Shown piece after piece: positions 63,187 to 64,000 of a stretch of 64,000 nt of DNA. Numbering within the stretch: the first letter of the stretch is position 1; each line of letters begins with the position of its first letter. A program made the position numbers and the translations under genes. The notes under the pieces were generated by a model. The model saw nothing but the letters and a program-made list of their open reading frames with translations. It searched no databases and was not told the DNA's origin. Source of the stretch: Caballeronia sordidicola (GTDB lineage: Bacteria > Pseudomonadota > Gammaproteobacteria > Burkholderiales > Burkholderiaceae); contig NZ_JNFG01000022.1 in the NCBI RefSeq assembly GCF_000729995.1, positions 1 to 64,000 of the forward strand. Reading direction: 5' to 3'.

Positions 63187-64000
63187 TCAATAGCCGTACT
63201 GCATGCTCTCTTTAACGTTGCTCTTATCGTAGAAGCGGTCGGAGACTTTCACCCACGGCGGGACCGTTTCGCCCTTCGCGAACTTCTGCGCCACATCGCA
63301 TGCGAGCGGGCCGAAGAACGGGCTCGACTGCACGCTCGCGCCGAGTTCGCCAGCAGCGATGGCGTCCATGCCGCCCTTCGTCCCGTCAATCGTCACAATG
63401 GTGATGTCCTTGCCCGGCTGCTTGCCTGCTGCCTTGATCGCGGCAATCGCGCCGAGTGCCATTTCGTCGTTGTGCGCGTAGACGGCGGTTACATCGGGAT
63501 GCGCCTGGAGCAGCGTTTCCATGACCTGACGTCCCTTGTCGCGCGCGAAGTCGCCGCTTTGCGACGCGATGATCTGCATGCCCGGATTCTTCGCGATCAC
63601 ATCGTCAAACCCTTTCTTGCGATCGTTCGCAGCGGACGCGCCCGTCGATCCTTCCAGTTCGATGATCTTGCCCTTGCCGCCAGTCGCCTTGACCAGCCAG
63701 TCGGCCGCGCGCTGCCCTTGGTTGATGAAGTCCGAGCCGATGAACGTGATGTAGTCCTGACCCGCTTTCGCCACCGATTGATCCACGTCCCGATCCACCA
63801 GGATCACCGGGATGCCCGCTTTCTTCGCCTGCAACACAATCGGCGCAAGCGGCTTTTCTTCACGCGGCGGGAACACGATCAGGTCGACGTGCTGCGCGAT
63901 CATGCTCTGGATATCGGCGACTTGTTTCGATGCCGAGCTGTTCGCGTCGGTCATCACCATCTGCCAGCCGCACTTCGCCGCGACGTCCTTGAAGCTCTTG
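63187..64000 (-). CDS. ytfQ: sugar-binding protein of YtfQ type (partial at window edge)
   Basis: The frame stays open to the right edge, so the N-terminus and signal peptide lie outside. The visible 270 residues match periplasmic sugar-binding proteins: LIVFPPREEKPLAPIVLQAK, RDVDQSVAKAGQDYITFIGS, SGDFARDKGRQVMETLLQAH and AHNDEMALGAIAAIK. The ending is KESMQYGY. The closest named type is YtfQ, the galactofuranose receptor. The ATPase and permeases follow after a 154-base gap with a hairpin. Confidence 0.82.
   Translation of the reverse strand, partial: KSFKDVAAKCGWQMVMTDANSSASKQVADIQSMIAQHVDLIVFPPREEKPLAPIVLQAKKAGIPVILVDRDVDQSVAKAGQDYITFIGSDFINQGQRAADWLVKATGGKGKIIELEGSTGASAANDRKKGFDDVIAKNPGMQIIASQSGDFARDKGRQVMETLLQAHPDVTAVYAHNDEMALGAIAAIKAAGKQPGKDITIVTIDGTKGGMDAIAAGELGASVQSSPFFGPLACDVAQKFAKGETVPPWVKVSDRFYDKSNVKESMQYGY

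Overview
The window reads as chromosome or large replicon of a Burkholderiaceae bacterium, most likely of the Paraburkholderia/Caballeronia group. The evidence is GC-rich coding sequence, H-NS proteins with lysine/alanine tails, DUF4148 and other small exported proteins, DUF2252 proteins and many ABC sugar and peptide importers. The genus is inference. No rRNA, tRNA, CRISPR array, complete insertion sequence or integrase was seen.

Layout. (1) 1-7.3 kb: a truncated DUF2252 gene, an exported GGV-repeat protein, a stand-alone helix-turn-helix protein, an unusually AT-rich 0.7 kb gap with repeated motifs, an outer-membrane barrel gene, and a four-gene operon of exported proteins (glycine zipper, phenol-porin-like barrel, DUF2092, His/Asp-repeat protein) closed by a strong hairpin. 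(2) 7.5-14.4 kb, minus strand: formylglycine-generating enzyme, HAD-fold lipoprotein and arylsulfatase, then a terminator hairpin and a fused MFS/spermidine-synthase protein. (3) 14.8-21.3 kb, plus strand, divergent from the sulfatase group: MoxR ATPase, DUF58, DUF4381, two von Willebrand A proteins and a BatD-like protein, in one overlapping operon. (4) 21.4-29.5 kb: a Cu(I)/Ag(I) efflux operon (small Met/Cys protein, CusC, CusB with fused CusF domain, CusA, CusF) and a DMT transporter with a very His-rich tail. (5) 29.6-37.2 kb: small exported proteins, an H-NS protein with a histone-H1-like tail, a DUF2934 protein with a similar tail, a J-domain protein and two DedA-family membrane proteins fused to other domains.

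(6) 37.7-45.0 kb: IclR regulator and cupin, divergent from a carbohydrate ABC importer followed by a mandelate-racemase-type enolase and a RhaM-type mutarotase. This looks like uptake and catabolism of a sugar or sugar acid. (7) 45.3-54.1 kb: DUF4148 protein, then a LysR regulator divergent from a five-component peptide/glutathione-type ABC importer ending in gamma-glutamyltransferase. (8) 54.1-56.5 kb: a small accessory segment with two unrecognised overlapping genes plus eroded remains of a second copy of the same pair. It is flanked by two copies of the last 26 codons of the gamma-glutamyltransferase gene that differ only at third codon positions. (9) 56.6-64.0 kb: exported protein, full-length DUF2252 protein, RidA, AlkB, and a YtfQRT/YjfF-type sugar importer whose binding-protein gene runs off the right edge.

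The most unusual items are the segment in (8) and the pairing of a self-contained sulfatase/maturase group with a complete MoxR/VWA operon in (2) and (3).
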